From NCBI RefSeq assembly GCF_019219095.1, contig NZ_JAHUWH010000001.1, positions 558,001 through 622,000 of the forward strand: a stretch of DNA of 64,000 nucleotides, given 5' to 3'. The translations under genes and the position numbers were made by a program. The first letter of the stretch is position 1. Every line of letters begins with the position of its first letter. Of this stretch, positions 13,569-23,235 are shown in pieces. Source of the DNA: Acidovorax sp. sic0104 (GTDB lineage: Bacteria; Pseudomonadota; Gammaproteobacteria; Burkholderiales; Burkholderiaceae_C). The notes beneath the pieces were generated by a model. That model made no database searches. It was not told the DNA's origin and saw nothing but the letters and a program-made list of their open reading frames with translations.

Positions 13569-15095
13569 TTAAGGGCAATTTTGCGTGAGTGGGTCCGCGC
13601 CATCCACGACGGTGATGCCGAATCGACGAGTGACAGATGTGACACCCTTCGTTGCAGTGACCAAGAAGCTGACAGGGCCGCAATTCGTAACTGCAGGCGT
13701 GCCATTGATAACCCCTCCGGACCCCGCGGAAGAGCCGGTCAACCATGCAGGCAGTCCTGCGAACTTCCATTCCACACCGGTCGTGGACGAAACGAAGGAG
13801 TACGTAAAGTTGACTCCGACGGGTGCAGACCCGAGCAGGCACAAATCGTTGGTGTTGCAATCGCCGATGGCGAAGTCTTCTGGAATTCCACCCACGACCT
13901 TGATCTTGACAGTCGCCGTGTCGCTCAGCTTGTTCTTGTCAACCACCGTCACCTTGACCTGGTATTCACGTTCGGCCGCATCAGTTGCGACCTTGCCGCT
14001 GATGACGCCCGTGCTGGGATCAATGAACAAACCAGGTGGCAGGCCCGTTGCCGACCAGGAATAGGGCGGCAGGCCGCCAGTCACGTCCAGGTATGCCGTA
14101 TACGCGACACCCTTGGTTGCATCCGCCAGCGTCACATCAGCAAGCGAAATGGGAGCGGTGACTGCTTCGAGTACGGTGATCGGCAAAATCGATGTGATCG
14201 GGTCCGCAACACCGTTGCTGACATTGTTATCGGCCCGGTCAGCTGTCAACTCGAGAAACACCGTTCCTGTTTCCGTCCCGCTCAACAGAGAGAACGTGGC
14301 AATGCCGCCGATCGCCGGCAACTGGAGCACGCTACCGCTTTGGCTGCCAGAAACCAGCCTTGCGCCCAGCCCTGCGTCGGTTCCCGAAAGAATGCGAACC
14401 TGCACATTTCCACCCGTGGAGTTGCTGGTGGGCTGATTCATGTCGTCCAGCACAAAAGCCTGGATTGCCGTCTGGTTGAGGAGGCCATTCGCATTGTTAC
14501 GAGTCCCCAGGTAGCCGCCTGCTCCAGTGACTTGGGCAACCATGCGAACACTGGCTGGTTTGTCGGTCGTACCGCCAACAGTGATATTGACGCTGGCAGT
14601 TTTTTGTTGCTTGTCCAGCGGGTCCGTTACCGTGCAGGTGATTCGCGCAGTTCCCGCCTGGTCGCCCGCGTGGAAATGGAACGAATTCCCACCCGCATTC
14701 GAGTGCAAAGTGATATTGCGATAGGCATTAGGGACCTTGATTTTGCCACCGTTGCCGTCATCAACTTCGGTCTCATGCTCTTCATCACCATCCAGGTAAT
14801 AGAGGGCGCCAGAGCTCAACCCGCCAGCCACATTGCAGGAAAAAATATCTTCCCCGCCAGGAATCGGGAGACTCCCCTTGCGCGCCTCGACATAAAGAGT
14901 GGTTGTGTATGGGCGATAAACACCAATTCCAACCTCCACATTCGCAATATTTACCGGCAACTGGTTTTTGTCTGCCCGAACGGTAATTGTGTAGTGCTCC
15001 TGGGTTTCACCGGAACTTCCACCTCCGCCCCCGCAGCCGGCTACGGCGGCCGCAATGGCGAGGATCATATATTTGAATTTGCTGTACATATGCAT
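13569..15095 (-). CDS. Putative lipoprotein with Ig-like (He_PIG-type) repeats
   Basis: This 508-residue protein begins with a lipoprotein signal and lipobox (AVAGC, Cys21) followed by a Gly/Ser-rich linker, so it should be lipid-anchored in the envelope. The body is beta-rich and low in charge. A segment at about 330-400 (LPPYSWSATGLPPGLFIDPS... GVISGKV) matches the putative-Ig/cadherin-like He_PIG repeat seen in surface proteins. A second, weaker copy (VGVNFTYSF... LPAWLTG... GVINGTPAV) ends the protein. It lies just downstream of pilQ (21-bp gap) and before a terminator. A role in pilus or surface function is only inferred from position. Base composition looks lower in GC than aroB. Confidence 0.75.
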   Translation of the reverse strand: MHMYSKFKYMILAIAAAVAGCGGGGGSSGETQEHYTITVRADKNQLPVNIANVEVGIGVYRPYTTTLYVEARKGSLPIPGGEDIFSCNVAGGLSSGALYYLDGDEEHETEVDDGNGGKIKVPNAYRNITLHSNAGGNSFHFHAGDQAGTARITCTVTDPLDKQQKTASVNITVGGTTDKPASVRMVAQVTGAGGYLGTRNNANGLLNQTAIQAFVLDDMNQPTSNSTGGNVQVRILSGTDAGLGARLVSGSQSGSVLQLPAIGGIATFSLLSGTETGTVFLELTADRADNNVSNGVADPITSILPITVLEAVTAPISLADVTLADATKGVAYTAYLDVTGGLPPYSWSATGLPPGLFIDPSTGVISGKVATDAAEREYQVKVTVVDKNKLSDTATVKIKVVGGIPEDFAIGDCNTNDLCLLGSAPVGVNFTYSFVSSTTGVEWKFAGLPAWLTGSSAGSGGVINGTPAVTNCGPVSFLVTATKGVTSVTRRFGITVVDGADPLTQNCP

Positions 15096-15116
15096 TTTCC
15101 TATCCCTAGCTAAATA

Positions 15117-17252
15117 CTATCGAATCGCGGTGCGCTCAGAAATCACCTTGGGGGTGATAAAAATCAGCATTTCCTTTTTGTTGGAAGTTCTTGTCTTGTT
15201 TTTGAACAAATTCCCTACCGCGGGCAAATCTCCAAGCAATGGGACTTTTGCTTCCTTTTCACTTTCATCCAGTTCAAAGATGCCCCCAATCACCACGGTG
15301 CCTCCATTTTCCACAAGCACCTGCGTCTTGACATGCTTGGTATCGATCGCACGGGCACTCAGGAAGGTCTCTCCTGGGCTGTCCTTGTTCACGTCCAGAT
15401 CAAGAATGATATTTCCTTCGGGCGTGATCTGAGGGGTCACCTCCAGCTTGAGAACCGCTTTCTTGAAAGCGATCACCGTCCCGCCGTTGGGAGCCGTGAC
15501 CGGATACGGGATTTCCGTGCCCTGCTCGATCGTCGCCTTGGTCTGGTCCGCTGTCACGACGCGTGGGCTTGCAACGACCTTGCCCTTGCTGTCGGCCTCC
15601 ATCGCAGATATCTCCAAGTTCAGAAACCTATTGGCTGCAGGACTGAAAATCGAGAATGCAAAACTTGCCGGATCAAAGCCCCCCGTTGTTGCGGCTGGCA
15701 AATTGACAAACTGGCCCAAAGTGTTGGTGGTACCACCTGCGCCGGACGATGCCACTGCGTTGTTGTAGGACGTACCGAAGGCGATAGCGCTATTGCCGGC
15801 GGTGTAACCGCCCGTCCCGCCGCGATTGGCACGCAAGTCCGTACCGCCCAAGCGCACTCCCAAAGAACGCCCGAAAGTATCGGACGCCTCGACAATTCGA
15901 GCTTCAATCATCACCTGACGGACCGCGACATCCAGGGTGGCCAGCAATTGGCGCACTTCCTCGAGTTTGCTGGGAGTATCGGTGACGAACAATTGGTTGG
16001 TTCGAGGTTCGGCAATGGCACTGCCGCGTTCCGTAAGGAATCGGTTGGAAGTTCCAGCAGCGCCGGTTGAAGCTGTAGTCAACTGAGTCACCATGTCAAC
16101 TGCTTTTGCGTAGTTCATCTGGTACGCCTGAGTCTTCAGGGGCTCCAGTTTCTGAATCGCCACCGCCGCTTCATAGTCCTTGCGCGTGCGATCGTCGATT
16201 TCGTCCTTCGGAGCAATCCACAGCACCGAGCCTGACTTGCGCATCCCAAGGCCCTTGGCGTCCATGATGATCTGCAATGCCTGGTCCCAGGGAACATCCT
16301 TCAATCGCAGCGTCAAAGCACCAGTCACCGTGTCAGACGTCACGATGTTGAAGTTGGTGAAATCGGCAATCACCTGCAAAAGTGAACGGACTTCGATGTT
16401 CTGGAAGTTCAGCGACAGCTTTTCGCCGGTGTAACCTGGACCTTGGGTCAGCTTGTTCAAATCCACCTTTTTCTGACGGACTTCAACCACGAACTGGCTA
16501 TCACTTTGATAAGCACTGTGCTCCCAGTCACCCACAGGTTCAATGGTCATTCGCACGCGCTCGCCATCCTGAACGGTCGTGACTGCCTGAACCGGTGTCC
16601 CAAAATCCGCCACATCCAGGCGGCGGCGCAAGCCTTCGGGCAGAGAAGATTTCAGAAAGTCGACAACCAAGCCCTTACCCTGCGCACGAATATCAACACC
16701 TACCTGGGTCGAGGGCAAAGCCACAATCACGCGCCCAGAACCGTCAGCGCCGCGCCTGAAGTCCACATCCTTCAACACTTGCGTATCGGAACTTTGCGAA
16801 TCCGCAAAAGCGGGTGTTCGCGCCGCTTGGACGGCAACGCCTGTGGATGCCGTCGTTCCCAGCGAAATGATCAGCGATTTACCTTGGATATCAGCGGAAT
16901 AGGAAGTCGATTGCTTCAGATTCAGAACGACCCGAGAACGATCCCCCGTCTGCACCACATTCACCGATTTCACATTACCTTGATTCACATCAAAGGAGGT
17001 TTTCCCTGTCGCGTTGGAGGCGCCAGCAAAATCCAGGGCAATTCGCGGAGGTGACTGAATGGCAAAGCCAGTGGGCAATGCTTGCAGAGGTTCCGCAAAA
17101 TCGACTCGCACCATATCGATGCCGTTTTGCGTGCTTCCAACCACGGACTGAATGACCGCTTGCGCCCATGCGTCAAGCGGCACCAAAATCGCGAAGGACA
17201 CCCCTACCGCAAGTCGGCAGATCTTAGCATTGTAGATTTTCGAATATTTCAT
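15117..17252 (-). CDS. pilQ: Type IV pilus secretin PilQ
   Basis: PilQ forms the outer-membrane gated channel through which the type IV pilus passes. The 711 residues include a signal peptide (about 1-31), an N-terminal AMIN domain (about 32-140), secretin N domains (LSLNFQNIEVRSLLQVIADF, about 275 onward) and a C-terminal secretin domain with VASPRVVTADQTKATIEQGT. The start ATG overlaps the pilP stop (ATGA). It is the last conserved gene of pilMNOPQ. Confidence 0.96.
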   Translation of the reverse strand: MKYSKIYNAKICRLAVGVSFAILVPLDAWAQAVIQSVVGSTQNGIDMVRVDFAEPLQALPTGFAIQSPPRIALDFAGASNATGKTSFDVNQGNVKSVNVVQTGDRSRVVLNLKQSTSYSADIQGKSLIISLGTTASTGVAVQAARTPAFADSQSSDTQVLKDVDFRRGADGSGRVIVALPSTQVGVDIRAQGKGLVVDFLKSSLPEGLRRRLDVADFGTPVQAVTTVQDGERVRMTIEPVGDWEHSAYQSDSQFVVEVRQKKVDLNKLTQGPGYTGEKLSLNFQNIEVRSLLQVIADFTNFNIVTSDTVTGALTLRLKDVPWDQALQIIMDAKGLGMRKSGSVLWIAPKDEIDDRTRKDYEAAVAIQKLEPLKTQAYQMNYAKAVDMVTQLTTASTGAAGTSNRFLTERGSAIAEPRTNQLFVTDTPSKLEEVRQLLATLDVAVRQVMIEARIVEASDTFGRSLGVRLGGTDLRANRGGTGGYTAGNSAIAFGTSYNNAVASSGAGGTTNTLGQFVNLPAATTGGFDPASFAFSIFSPAANRFLNLEISAMEADSKGKVVASPRVVTADQTKATIEQGTEIPYPVTAPNGGTVIAFKKAVLKLEVTPQITPEGNIILDLDVNKDSPGETFLSARAIDTKHVKTQVLVENGGTVVIGGIFELDESEKEAKVPLLGDLPAVGNLFKNKTRTSNKKEMLIFITPKVISERTAIR

Positions 17253-17800
17253 TTCTTGCCCTCTTGCAATTCCAACGAAGTGACCCGCTCGATCCAGTCG
17301 CCCGTCGCGTCCTGAACAATTTCACGCAACTGAATGGAACTCTCCGTGATTCGAGTAATCTTTCCGTAATTCTGTCCAATGTAATTTCCCACCTTGACCT
17401 GGTACAGCAGCTTGTCGACCCTCAAAAGAGCCGTCGGCGTGCCCACCTTGTCTAGGCTACCCACCATGGCCATGACGTCCAGGGGATAGGCCTCCAGCGG
17501 TTCTTTCCGCCGTGCCATTTCCGGCGCAATCAGGGCTGCATTGGATGCGGATTGGTTGGACTCCCTCTTCAAAGCCTGCGTTAGCTTGACGGAATTGAAC
17601 GGCTCAATACCAGCATCCATCGCATATGCCTGCGGAGTAAACTGCTTGGGCTCTGTCAAAGGTGTAACACGGGGCTTTGTAGTTGCGCGCAATTCAGTCA
17701 TCCATTGGCGAAGTTCCTCGTCACCCGACGAGCCGCACCCCGACAACAAGGCAGCAGCGCTCAGGACAGCGGCAACTGAAATCGATTTTTTCGACATCAT
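17249..17800 (-). CDS. pilP: Type IV pilus lipoprotein PilP
   Basis: PilP is the inner-membrane lipoprotein that links PilN/PilO to the PilQ secretin. The 183 residues start with a signal and lipobox (LSGC, Cys about 22). The conserved C-terminal beta domain ends in GNYIGQNYGKITRITESSIQLREIV, a PilP hallmark (positions about 135-165). It overlaps pilO and pilQ by 4 nt at each end. Confidence 0.95.
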   Translation of the reverse strand: MMSKKSISVAAVLSAAALLSGCGSSGDEELRQWMTELRATTKPRVTPLTEPKQFTPQAYAMDAGIEPFNSVKLTQALKRESNQSASNAALIAPEMARRKEPLEAYPLDVMAMVGSLDKVGTPTALLRVDKLLYQVKVGNYIGQNYGKITRITESSIQLREIVQDATGDWIERVTSLELQEGKK

Positions 17801-18471
17801 TTTTTCGCCCCTTTCACCGCCTGCTTCTGTGCCTGTATTTCTTCTGGATCCAGGTACCTGAAGGTCCGGGCTGTCGCCTCCATGGTCAGCGTGCCACTGT
17901 CCTTTTCCTTCGGTGCAATAGAAATGTTGTTCAACGTGACAATTCTGGAGAGATGCGCCACATCAGACGCAAATGCGCCCATGTCGTGATATCGACCAGT
18001 CACTCGCACCTGGATTGGCAACTCGGCATAATAATCCCGAACAACGACCTGACCAGGCCTGAACAGGTCGAACTGCAGACTACGTCCCAGCCCCGCCTGG
18101 TTGATATCAGACAGCAATGCTGCCATCTCCGCTTTGCTCGGCAGTTGCTTTTCCAATTGAATAACGTACTGCTGAATTTGCTCCCGCTGACGCTTCAACG
18201 CCTCCAAGCTCACCGCTTTAATCAATTTGGTTTGGTAATCCTGGCGCAGGCTTTGCTCTTTGAGCACCTCAGAGTTGAGTTCTTCTTCGTAGTCCTTGAT
18301 TTTGGCAAACCAAAGCAGCGCGGCTACAGCACCTGCGATGAAAACGCACAAGAGCACCTTAGGCGCAATAGGCCAAAGCGATGGATCCTTGGGGTCGAGA
18401 TTTCTGAATTGCCTGGAAAGACTTTCCTGAAAAGCAACGAAATCAACATTATTTTTTGATTTTTTTGCCAT
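17797..18471 (-). CDS. pilO: Type IV pilus inner-membrane alignment protein PilO
   Basis: PilO pairs with PilN in the alignment subcomplex. The 224 residues have a short cytoplasmic N-terminus, one transmembrane helix (about 32-51, VLLCVFIAGAVAALLWF), a coiled-coil region with many Lys/Glu/Gln residues (about 55-110) and a periplasmic ferredoxin-like domain containing LFRPGQ and YAELPIQVRVTGRYHDMG. The start lies 2 bp beyond the pilN stop. Confidence 0.94.
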   Translation of the reverse strand: MAKKSKNNVDFVAFQESLSRQFRNLDPKDPSLWPIAPKVLLCVFIAGAVAALLWFAKIKDYEEELNSEVLKEQSLRQDYQTKLIKAVSLEALKRQREQIQQYVIQLEKQLPSKAEMAALLSDINQAGLGRSLQFDLFRPGQVVVRDYYAELPIQVRVTGRYHDMGAFASDVAHLSRIVTLNNISIAPKEKDSGTLTMEATARTFRYLDPEEIQAQKQAVKGAKK

Positions 18472-18473
18472 TT

Positions 18474-19082
18474 TTATTTTCCAGTGGCAGCGCTAGCAGC
18501 CTCTTTCGCCTTGTCCACTTCACCCGTGCGCATCAGCCTGAAACGCAGGTTGAACGAAGAAACTCTGCGCTGATCGCGGGGCGTGAGTGCGATATTGCTG
18601 GCAACAATTTCAACCAGCTCAGGCTTGGAGAGCCAAGGCGTGTTGTCAGTCAGGTTGCGTAACATTTCGGAGACGCGCTCATTGGATTGCGCAAAACCTT
18701 GCATCGAAATCACCTGATCCGTTTGCTTGATGCTGGAGACATACGCGCCTTCAGGTATCTGGCGCACAAGTTCATTGAGCAGGTGAACGGGAAGATTGCG
18801 ATCGGACTGGAGATCTTCCACAGCCTTCTGGCGGGCGCGCAACGCAGCGATTTCATCTTCGATGTTGGCGATTTCCTTGATTTGGCCTTCCAGGACCTTG
18901 ATTTCACCTTGCAGAAACGTATTTCGCTCTTGCTGATTGGTGATCATCATCTGAAACCACCAATAGATAGCGCCGGCAATGGCCAAGCCGATCAGGAACG
19001 AAGCAAACATCGTCGCCTGAAAAGCTTCCTTTCGCCGCTTGCGCGCGGCCTCCCGGTGGGGAAGTAAATTGATCAGAATCAC
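18474..19082 (-). CDS. pilN: Type IV pilus assembly protein PilN
   Basis: PilN binds PilM through its short cytoplasmic N-terminus (INLLPHREAAR, conserved) and spans the inner membrane once (about residues 24-44). The rest is a periplasmic coiled coil and ferredoxin-like fold. I chose the GTG at 19082, giving 202 residues starting (M)ILINLLPHRE, because it overlaps the pilM stop as GTGA and gives the usual N-terminus. A longer frame would add 10 unusual residues. Confidence 0.93.
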   Translation of the reverse strand: MILINLLPHREAARKRRKEAFQATMFASFLIGLAIAGAIYWWFQMMITNQQERNTFLQGEIKVLEGQIKEIANIEDEIAALRARQKAVEDLQSDRNLPVHLLNELVRQIPEGAYVSSIKQTDQVISMQGFAQSNERVSEMLRNLTDNTPWLSKPELVEIVASNIALTPRDQRRVSSFNLRFRLMRTGEVDKAKEAASAATGK

Positions 19083-20149
19083 TGCAGGAACCTCCGCATG
19101 GCCAGACCGCACGAGGTCAGATAGGACGGCGCCTCACGAACCATCTTCTTTAACCGCACCGAACTACCAATTTCCATACCATCAAAAGGATTGACCGTGC
19201 TGCAGGCAAAACCTGTCTGCTGCGTGACCGCTTCTGTAAGACCTGGCAGGGGTGCAGAACCACCGGCCAGCAACACATGGTCCACGCGGTTGTGCGGCGT
19301 GCTGGTGAAAAAGAACTGCAGCGCCCGGGAAACTTCTTGGGCCATGCTGTCAACAAAGGGTTTGAGAACAGCCGACTGATAATCTTCCGGGAGGTCTCCG
19401 CTGCGTTTCTTGCTCTCCGCCTCTTCCACCGAGAACCCGTATTGCCGAACGATCAATTGAGTCAACTGCGCACCGCCGAATGCTTGGTCGCGGTCGTACA
19501 AGACTTCTTCATTCTTGATGACCTGCATGCTCGTGGTCAGCGCACCGACCTCGAAAAGCGCCACCATGGCGTCCACGCCCTTGTTGGGCAGCGCCTCGAT
19601 CAGACGGCCTGCAGCCAGACGGGACGCGTTGGATTCGATATCGACCACAACGGGCTTGAGCCCCGCAGCTTCGGCCAGCCCTTGCCGGTCCTGGACCTTT
19701 TCTCTGCGAGAAGCTGCGATGAGCACCTCCACGTCGCCGGGTGCGTTCTTGCTGGGACCGATGACGCAGAAGTCCAGACTCACTTCATCCAGTGAAAACG
19801 GTATGTACTGATTGGCTTCGGACTCGACCTGCACCTCAAGCTCCTGCTCGGTCATGCCGCCAGGCAGGGTGATCTTCTTGGTGATGACTGCAGACGCCGG
19901 AAGCGCCAGCGCCACGTTCTTGGTGCGGGTTCCACTTTTTTTGACCAGCCGACGCAAAGCTTCGGCCACCTCATCGAACTTTTCGATGTTTCCGTCTGCG
20001 ATCCAGCCACGCTCGAGTGGCTCGATCGCGCAGCGCTCCAGAACCAGAGCACCCGCCTTATCGCGCCCGAGCTCCACCAGCTTCACGCTGGATGAGCTGA
20101 TGTCGATTCCCAGCAGCGGCGCCGACTGGCGGCTGAACAAAGACCCCAT
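19079..20149 (-). CDS. pilM: Type IV pilus assembly ATPase-like protein PilM
   Basis: PilM is an actin-like cytoplasmic protein that docks on the PilN tail. The 356 residues show the actin/FtsA fold motifs: LLGIDISSSSVKLVEL at the N-terminus, VVDIESNASRLA mid-protein and HVLLAGGSAPLPGL near 290. The ATG at 20149 (MGSLFSRQSAPLLG) matches family starts; a TTG at 20182 would add 11 residues. It is the first gene of pilMNOPQ and is divergent from ponA. Confidence 0.94.
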   Translation of the reverse strand: MGSLFSRQSAPLLGIDISSSSVKLVELGRDKAGALVLERCAIEPLERGWIADGNIEKFDEVAEALRRLVKKSGTRTKNVALALPASAVITKKITLPGGMTEQELEVQVESEANQYIPFSLDEVSLDFCVIGPSKNAPGDVEVLIAASRREKVQDRQGLAEAAGLKPVVVDIESNASRLAAGRLIEALPNKGVDAMVALFEVGALTTSMQVIKNEEVLYDRDQAFGGAQLTQLIVRQYGFSVEEAESKKRSGDLPEDYQSAVLKPFVDSMAQEVSRALQFFFTSTPHNRVDHVLLAGGSAPLPGLTEAVTQQTGFACSTVNPFDGMEIGSSVRLKKMVREAPSYLTSCGLAMRRFLQ

Positions 20150-20427
20150 TGAGCTCAAGATTGGTCCCCTATAACTTGCCAAAATGAGGCAACAAAACTT
20201 AACACTTCACATGAATGCTATCAGTAAGGTACTTCTCCAGCAAAGATTTTTCCCCGTGTAACGTTGTTCGAGCGTTGCCAAAAGCAGACGATTTTTTGGT
20301 GATGTGCAACACCGTTTGGCGGTGACTTCCCACCTTTCGGCGGGCAATCGGACGACATGCACGCAGGATTTCCCCGACCCAGGACACGCGTTTTTTATAA
20401 TAGGCAGTCTTACCCCCTCGGAGCGAT
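20150..20427. promoter_or_regulatory. Divergent promoter region pilM / ponA
   Basis: These 278 bp separate pilM and ponA and must hold both promoters. A TATAAT hexamer at 20396-20401 lies 27 bp before the ponA start and is a good -10 for it, with no clear -35. The pilM side is relatively AT-rich. No gene is seen. Confidence 0.5.
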
Positions 20428-22833
20428 ATGTCGCCCTCTCCCACGAAGCCTTCCGGCACGCCGGACTCCCCTGCCCCTCGCGCTCGCCCCACTTGGCTTC
20501 GCTGGATCTTCCTTGCCTTCGCCTGGACGGCAGGTCTCGCCCTGGCGGGAGCCTTCGGCCTCGCTCTGACCATCGCGGTGGCGCTGGCGGTTGCCTATCC
20601 CAACCTGCCAGACATCTCAGATTTGGCGGACTACCGCCCCAAGCTGCCCCTGCGGGTGTATTCCTCCGAAGGAGCACTCCTCGGGGAGTTCGGGGAAGAG
20701 CGGCGCAACCTGACGCCGATCAACGAGATCCCCAAGGTCATGAAGGACGCCGTGCTGGCCATCGAGGATGCGCGCTTCTTCCAGCACGGGGGCGTGGACT
20801 ACAAGGGGGTGGTGCGCGCCGGCTTGGCCAATCTGGGCCGAGTGAAGAGCCAAGGCGCTTCGACTATCACAATGCAGGTGGCGCGAAATGTTTATCTCTC
20901 ATCGGAGAAAACATTTACACGCAAAATTTACGAAATCTTACTGACTTTCAAGCTTGAGCATTTACTCACGAAGGATCAGATTCTCGAGATTTACATGAAC
21001 CAGATTTATCTGGGAAATCGTGCATACGGATTTGCCGCTGCTTCCGAGGCGTATTTCGGTAAGCCCCTCAAATCCGTGTCGGTCGCGGAGGCCGCAATGC
21101 TGGCAGGCCTGCCGAAGGCTCCTTCGGCCTACAACCCCATCAGCAACCCCAAGCGCGCCCGTTCCCGGCAGCTTTACATCATCGAGCGCATGCAGGAAAA
21201 CGGCTTCATCACGGCCGATGAAGCCGCGTCCGCCAAGAAGGAAGACCTCAAGATCCGCTCCGGGCCCGACAATACCCGCGTGCATGCCGAATACGTCGCC
21301 GAGATGGCGCGCCAGCTCATCTTCACCCAGTACGGAAACGAGGCGTACACGCGCGGTTTGAATGTGTACACCACCCTCAATGCGGGGGAGCAGGAGGCTG
21401 CGTACGCTTCGCTGCGCCGCGGCATCATGGACTACGAGCGCCGCCAGCACTACCGTGGACCTGAGAAGTTCGTAGCGCTACCCACAGGCGCTCAAGAAGT
21501 GGAAGATGCCATCGACGATGCCTTGGCCAACCATCCCGACAACGGCGATGTGCTGTCGGCCGTGGTCCTGGAGGCATCGGCCCGCAAGATTGTCGCTGCA
21601 CGCGCCAACGGCGACGTGCTGGAGATCTCCGGAGACGGTCTCAAGCCGGTCCAGTCGGGCTTGAGCGACAAGGCGCCGCCCAACATCAAGATCCGCCGCG
21701 GAGCTGTGATCCGAGTGGTGAAGACACCCAAGAACGCCTGGGAGATCACACAGCTGCCCGAGGTGGAAGGCGCCCTGGTGGCACTGGATCCGCGCACCGG
21801 AGCGATTCGAGCCCTTGTGGGCGGTTTCGATTTCGACAAGAACAAGTTCAACCATGCTGCGCAGGCCTGGCGCCAGCCTGGGTCGAGCTTCAAACCGTTC
21901 ATCTACTCGGCGGCACTGGAGAAAGGCTTCACGCCCGCTACAGTGATCAACGACGCGCCCCTGTTCTTCGATGCCGGCACCACCGGCGGCCAGCCGTGGG
22001 AGCCCAAGAACTACGACGGCAAGTACGACGGACCGATGAGCATGCGCACCGGCCTCGCGAAGTCCAAGAACATGATCTCGATCCGGATCCTGCAGGCCGT
22101 CGGCCCCAAGACGGCGCAGGAATGGGTATCACGCTTCGGATTCGATGCGGAAAAGCACCCCGCCTACCTCACGATGGCCCTGGGCGCCGGCTCGGTCACC
22201 CCCTTGCAGATGGCCACCGCCTATTCGGTGTTCGCCAATGGGGGCTACCGCGTGAACCCATGGCTGATCGCCAAGGTGACGGACCACAAGGGTCGCGTGA
22301 TCTCGGAGACGACACCCCCCGTTACCAGCGAGCAGCCGCGTGCCATTGAAGCGCGCAATGCATTCGTGATGAATAGCCTGCTGCAGGAAGTCACGCGCTC
22401 CGGCACAGCCGCTCGCGCGCAGGCCACTCTCAAGCGCCCCGACCTCTACGGCAAGACCGGCACCACCAACGACTCCGTAGACGCCTGGTTCGCGGGCTAT
22501 CAACCCACCGTGGCAGCCGTCACCTGGATCGGCTACGACACACCGCGCAATCTGGGCAGCCGCGAAACTGGCGGTGGCCTGAGCCTGCCGGTGTGGATCA
22601 ACTTCATGGAAAAGGCCCTCAAGGGGGTGCCGGTGATGGAACCCACCGTGCCGCCAGGCGTCGTGAACGTTGGCGGCGAATGGTTCTATGAGGAATACGC
22701 GCGCAATGCAGGCGTGGCAAGCGTCGGACTGGAAGACCGCTCTTCGGCAGCGCCAGGCTCTTCCGCGACCACGCCCCACGCACCCCCACCGGCCGAGGAG
22801 CGCAATCGCATCCTCGACCTGTTCCGTAACTAG
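20428..22833 (+). CDS. mrcA: Penicillin-binding protein 1A (bifunctional peptidoglycan synthase)
   Basis: This class A PBP polymerises glycan strands and cross-links peptides in the periplasm. The 801 residues have a cytoplasmic Pro-rich N-terminus, one membrane anchor (about 24-57), a GT51 transglycosylase domain with catalytic Glu113 in AIEDARFFQHGG, and a transpeptidase domain with SSFK (nucleophile about Ser486), SKN and KTGT (676-679). Divergence from pilM is the usual betaproteobacterial/gammaproteobacterial arrangement. Confidence 0.95.
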   Translation: MSPSPTKPSGTPDSPAPRARPTWLRWIFLAFAWTAGLALAGAFGLALTIAVALAVAYPNLPDISDLADYRPKLPLRVYSSEGALLGEFGEERRNLTPINEIPKVMKDAVLAIEDARFFQHGGVDYKGVVRAGLANLGRVKSQGASTITMQVARNVYLSSEKTFTRKIYEILLTFKLEHLLTKDQILEIYMNQIYLGNRAYGFAAASEAYFGKPLKSVSVAEAAMLAGLPKAPSAYNPISNPKRARSRQLYIIERMQENGFITADEAASAKKEDLKIRSGPDNTRVHAEYVAEMARQLIFTQYGNEAYTRGLNVYTTLNAGEQEAAYASLRRGIMDYERRQHYRGPEKFVALPTGAQEVEDAIDDALANHPDNGDVLSAVVLEASARKIVAARANGDVLEISGDGLKPVQSGLSDKAPPNIKIRRGAVIRVVKTPKNAWEITQLPEVEGALVALDPRTGAIRALVGGFDFDKNKFNHAAQAWRQPGSSFKPFIYSAALEKGFTPATVINDAPLFFDAGTTGGQPWEPKNYDGKYDGPMSMRTGLAKSKNMISIRILQAVGPKTAQEWVSRFGFDAEKHPAYLTMALGAGSVTPLQMATAYSVFANGGYRVNPWLIAKVTDHKGRVISETTPPVTSEQPRAIEARNAFVMNSLLQEVTRSGTAARAQATLKRPDLYGKTGTTNDSVDAWFAGYQPTVAAVTWIGYDTPRNLGSRETGGGLSLPVWINFMEKALKGVPVMEPTVPPGVVNVGGEWFYEEYARNAGVASVGLEDRSSAAPGSSATTPHAPPPAEERNRILDLFRN

Positions 22834-22905
22834 TCTTCGGGCCTCAAGAGCAGGCCTGTCAGACCACAGACTCCGGCATCTGCGGGGGATGGCCTGCAGG
22901 CCGCG

Positions 22906-23235
22906 TCAGGCGGAAAACCGCAGCGCCAGGCCCGCCTGCTGGGTAGCGTCACGGCTCAGGCAGGTGAAAAATTCACCGGCCCCTTTGGTATCTTGCCAAG
23001 CTTGTCCATCAAAGCGGTAGTGGTAGCCGCCCGACCGCGCGGCCATCCACACCTCGTGCAGAGGCCTTTGCAGGTTGATCACGATCTGAGTTCGATTGGG
23101 GAACGTCAGCGTCACCATGCCGCCCGACCGCTGGGCATCCACGTCGGCGTCCGTGTCATCGTTGATGCGATCACAACTGCGCTCAACGGCAAGAAGCAGT
23201 TTTTCGGCGTGGTCCATGAATTCAAGGTCGGTCAT
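22906..23235 (-). CDS. cyaY: Frataxin-like iron donor CyaY
   Basis: CyaY is a small iron-binding protein that modulates Fe-S cluster assembly on IscS/IscU. The 109 residues are full length, with the acidic first helix ([26 protein letters not shown]) and the conserved sheet [13 protein letters not shown] and [16 protein letters not shown]. The start ATG shares its A with the TAA stop of the prophage repressor gene (TAATG). No Shine-Dalgarno is seen other than within the repressor end, so coupling to the repressor is possible. Confidence 0.95.
   Translation of the reverse strand: MTDLEFMDHAEKLLLAVERSCDRINDDTDADVDAQRSGGMVTLTFPNRTQIVINLQRPLHEVWMAARSGGYHYRFDGQAWQDTKGAGEFFTCLSRDATQQAGLALRFSA

Noticed and set aside
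13282-13860. A 192-codon leftward frame over the aroB upstream region and lipoprotein 3' end, considered as an aroK remnant.
   Set aside because: The translation shows no shikimate kinase P-loop or other AroK motif and crosses a strong terminator.
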